DNA of 48,192 nt, from contig CAMBCF010000026.1 in assembly GCA_945864585.1 (NCBI GenBank), positions 1-48,192 of the forward strand, written 5' to 3'. Position 1 is the stretch's first letter, and each line of letters starts with the position of its first letter. Origin of the DNA: Bordetella parapertussis (lineage in GTDB: Bacteria > Pseudomonadota > Gammaproteobacteria > Burkholderiales > SG8-41). A program made the position numbers and the translations under genes. Below the pieces are notes generated by a model. That model was not told where the DNA came from. It ran no database searches and was given only the letters and a program-made list of their open reading frames with translations. This document shows, one piece after another, positions 46,684 to 48,192 of this stretch.

Positions 46684-47979
46684 TCAGGCCATCTTGATTT
46701 TGAAGTTTCCAGCGTAGCGCTTGGGGTCCCTGCCGTCCCACACCACGCCGTCAATCATCTTTGCCGTGCGCATCGGATCTTTGGGCAGCGCTGTTTTGGT
46801 TGCCGCCGCAGCATCCTTGTAGACGTCGATGCGGTTGACCTGTTTGGCGACCGCCAGATAATCGGGGTCGGTTTTGAGCAGGCCCCAGCGGCGATGCTGC
46901 GTCATGAACCACATGCCATCGGATAAATACGGAAAATTGACATAGCCGTCGTTGTGAAACTTCATATGGTCCTTGTCGTCCCAGGTCTTGCCGATGCCGT
47001 TGTCGTAGCGGCCGAGCATGCGCGCGACGATCACATCCTTGTCGGTATTGACATAGGCGCGGTCGGCGATAATGTCGGCGGCCTTCTGCCGGTTGGACAG
47101 CGAGGCGTCGATCCACTTGCCGGCTTCGATGATGGCCGCCGTCATGGCGCGCGCGGTGTTCGGGTGCTTCTGCACGAATGCCGCGGTACAGCCCAGCGTT
47201 TTTTCCGGGTGGTCTTTCCAGATCTCCTGCGTGGTGTTGGCGGTGAAGCCGATCTTGTCGACGATGGCGCGGTTGTTCCACGGCTCGCCGACGCAGAAAC
47301 CATCCATGTTGCCGACGCGCATGTTCGCCACCATCTGCGGCGGCGGCACGGTGATGGTCTTCACGTCCTTGAACGGATCGATGCCATGGGCCGCCAGCCA
47401 GTAGTAGAGCCACATCGCATGCGTGCCGGTGGGAAAGGTATGCGCAAAGGTGTAATCCCCTTTTTCCTTATCGATCAGCGCCTTGAGACTCGTGCCGTCT
47501 TTCACGCCTTTGTCGTAGAGTTTGCGCGACAGCGTGATGGCCTGCCCGTTATGGTTGAGGGCCATCAGCACCGCCATGTCTTTCTTCGGCCCGCTGATGC
47601 CCAGTTGCAGGCCATAGATGAGGCCGTAGAGCACATGCGCGGCGTCGATCTCGCCATTGACAAGCTTGTCACGTACGCCGGCCCACGACGCTTCTTTGGT
47701 AGGTATGATCTTGATGCCGAACTTCTCGTCGAACTTCATCACCGAGGCGATCACCACCGATGCGCAATCGGTAAGCGGAATGAAGCCGATCTTGACTTCC
47801 TTCTTCTCGGGCGCATCCGAACCCGCAACCCATGCCGCCGCGCGCACTGCCGGGTGAATCAGACTCAGGATTCCCGCCGCGCCGGCTTGCTTTATAAATT
47901 TTCGGCGCGCGCCGCTTAACCGAGGTTGTTGCGCATTTGCCGGTGCGATAAGCGTATTGCGAGTGATGTTATGGTCCAT
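46684..47979 (-). CDS. nrtA: Nitrate ABC transporter substrate-binding protein NrtA
   Basis: 431 aa from the ATG at 47979, preceded by a GGAG ribosome site; the longer frame upstream has no family similarity. A twin-arginine signal RRKFIKQAGAAG (residues 25-36) suggests Tat export. The mature part is typical of NrtA/CmpA: VKIGFIPLTDCASVVIAS, DAAHVLYGLIYGLQLG, YTFAHTFPTGTHAMWLYYWL, GFCVGEPWNNRAI. It appears complete, but its permease partner downstream is broken and no ATPase is left, so it cannot work with these genes alone. Confidence 0.94.
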   Translation of the reverse strand: MDHNITRNTLIAPANAQQPRLSGARRKFIKQAGAAGILSLIHPAVRAAAWVAGSDAPEKKEVKIGFIPLTDCASVVIASVMKFDEKFGIKIIPTKEASWAGVRDKLVNGEIDAAHVLYGLIYGLQLGISGPKKDMAVLMALNHNGQAITLSRKLYDKGVKDGTSLKALIDKEKGDYTFAHTFPTGTHAMWLYYWLAAHGIDPFKDVKTITVPPPQMVANMRVGNMDGFCVGEPWNNRAIVDKIGFTANTTQEIWKDHPEKTLGCTAAFVQKHPNTARAMTAAIIEAGKWIDASLSNRQKAADIIADRAYVNTDKDVIVARMLGRYDNGIGKTWDDKDHMKFHNDGYVNFPYLSDGMWFMTQHRRWGLLKTDPDYLAVAKQVNRIDVYKDAAAATKTALPKDPMRTAKMIDGVVWDGRDPKRYAGNFKIKMA

Positions 47980-48008
47980 GCTGGTCTCCGCCTCAGTGTT
48001 GTCTGCAC

Positions 48009-48037
48009 AAAATAAAAAGGGCGCTCGACCGCAGCGC
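48009..48037 (-). terminator. Intrinsic terminator in the nrtA leader
   Basis: On the minus strand GCGCT-GCGGTCG-AGCGC (48037-48021) is followed by CC and then TTTTTATTTT (48018-48009). It lies between the nrtA promoter and its start codon, so it would stop transcription before nrtA unless it is overcome. Confidence 0.75.
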
Positions 48038-48057
48038 GCAAACAACGCACTGCAGTT

Positions 48058-48097
48058 GAACACCCTTGTTCTTGAACAGACCGCCGTTGGCCTGCTC
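48058..48097 (-). ncRNA. ANTAR-target two-hairpin element in the nrtA leader
   Basis: P1: 9-bp stem GAGCAGGCC/GGTCTGTTC (48097-48089 with 48082-48074, two G-U pairs) closing the hexaloop AACGGC. After 2 bases, P2: GAAC/GTTC (48071-48068 with 48061-48058) closing the hexaloop AAGGGT. Both loops have A at position 1 and G at position 4, the signature of RNAs bound by ANTAR antiterminators such as NasR and NasT. The terminator follows about 20 bases later. P2 is only 4 bp. Confidence 0.78.
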
Positions 48098-48111
48098 CCG
48101 CTACAGCTACC

Positions 48112-48126
48112 GCAATCGGCGTGCCA
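48112..48126 (-). promoter_or_regulatory. Sigma-54 promoter of nrtA
   Basis: Minus strand TGGCACGCCGATTGC, a full match to TGGCACG-N4-TTGC with 10 bases between GG and GC. The predicted start is near 48100, just before hairpin P1. The activator sites would lie beyond the window edge. The same bases form a 9-bp inverted repeat (48114-48135). Confidence 0.85.
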
Positions 48127-48192
48127 ACGCCGATTCATGTAAGCTTACTTTTACATAACCATCTGTTTTTATTTACCTATTTGTATATGCAT

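Noticed and set aside
48114-48135. 9-bp inverted repeat upstream of nrtA taken at first as an ANTAR hairpin
   Set aside because: It coincides with the -24/-12 elements of the sigma-54 promoter and would lie before the transcript start. Its loop also lacks A1. The two hairpins downstream fit better.

Overview
The window is a GC-rich piece of a Betaproteobacterial chromosome. The best evidence is gene order: rplU-rpmA-obgE-proB followed by a CNP1-like gene; ampD-pilR-pilS-PP0621; yihY and wrbA near a DUF2069 gene; purM-purN followed by a DUF3108 gene. It suggests a Nitrosomonadales or Burkholderiales relative. Most of it is dense housekeeping sequence with short gaps. There are no rRNA genes, CRISPR arrays or intact insertion sequences, and one tRNA (Pro, CGG).

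Layout. 1-3.7 kb: end of a VapC-like toxin, then a phnD-phnC-phnE-phnE ABC importer (minus strand). 4.0-9.5 kb: a lysine/alanine-rich histone-like gene, a DUF2442 gene and class Ia ribonucleotide reductase (nrdA, nrdB), with a promoter overlapped by two candidate NrdR boxes. 9.5-13.5 kb: ampD, the PilS/PilR two-component system, a PP0621-family membrane protein and tRNA-Pro. 13.5-17.6 kb: ispB, divergent from rplU-rpmA (with promoter and terminator), then obgE and proB. 17.7-20.7 kb: CNP1-like gene, then rubrerythrin / CCG iron-sulfur protein / DUF3501. 20.8-28.1 kb: rppH, a spermidine synthase-like gene, proS, a lytic transglycosylase, yihY, wrbA, a luciferase-like flavin oxidoreductase and a DUF2069 gene. 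28.1-31.8 kb: leuA with a leucine-rich leader peptide, then purM-purN. 31.8-37.7 kb: a DUF3108 remnant and an intact DUF3108 gene, a NOL1/NOP2/Sun methyltransferase, a broken mscS, a fatty acid desaturase, rpmB-rpmG and radC. 37.8-39.8 kb: coaBC, a hicB remnant and dut.

The right end (39.8-48.2 kb, minus strand) is a nitrate/nitrite assimilation locus: nrtA, a broken nrtB, nirB, nirD, narK and a phosphatase-kinase fusion. Its control signals are unusually readable. nrtA has a sigma-54 promoter (TGGCAC-N7-GC layout), then two RNA hairpins whose hexaloops have A1 and G4 as in ANTAR-protein targets, then an intrinsic terminator. nirB has its own sigma-54 promoter with an NtrC-type site upstream. 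This fits NtrC activation plus NasR/NasT-type antitermination. Both visible nitrate transporters are damaged: nrtB is truncated and fused in frame to what looks like the tail of the ATPase gene nrtD, and narK has a stop at codon 20. nirBD reads intact.

Two other themes recur. First, decay by small deletion: mscS, hicB and a DUF3108 paralogue are also remnants. Second, short interspersed repeats: heptamer-based inverted arrays (GTGARRS and its complement) sit just upstream of three minus-strand start codons (radC, the CCG protein, the phosphatase-kinase), and a different GGGAGGGA hairpin repeat is read in frame within the start of purM. The most notable candidate for an undescribed element is the leucine-rich leader peptide before leuA, which looks leaderless.
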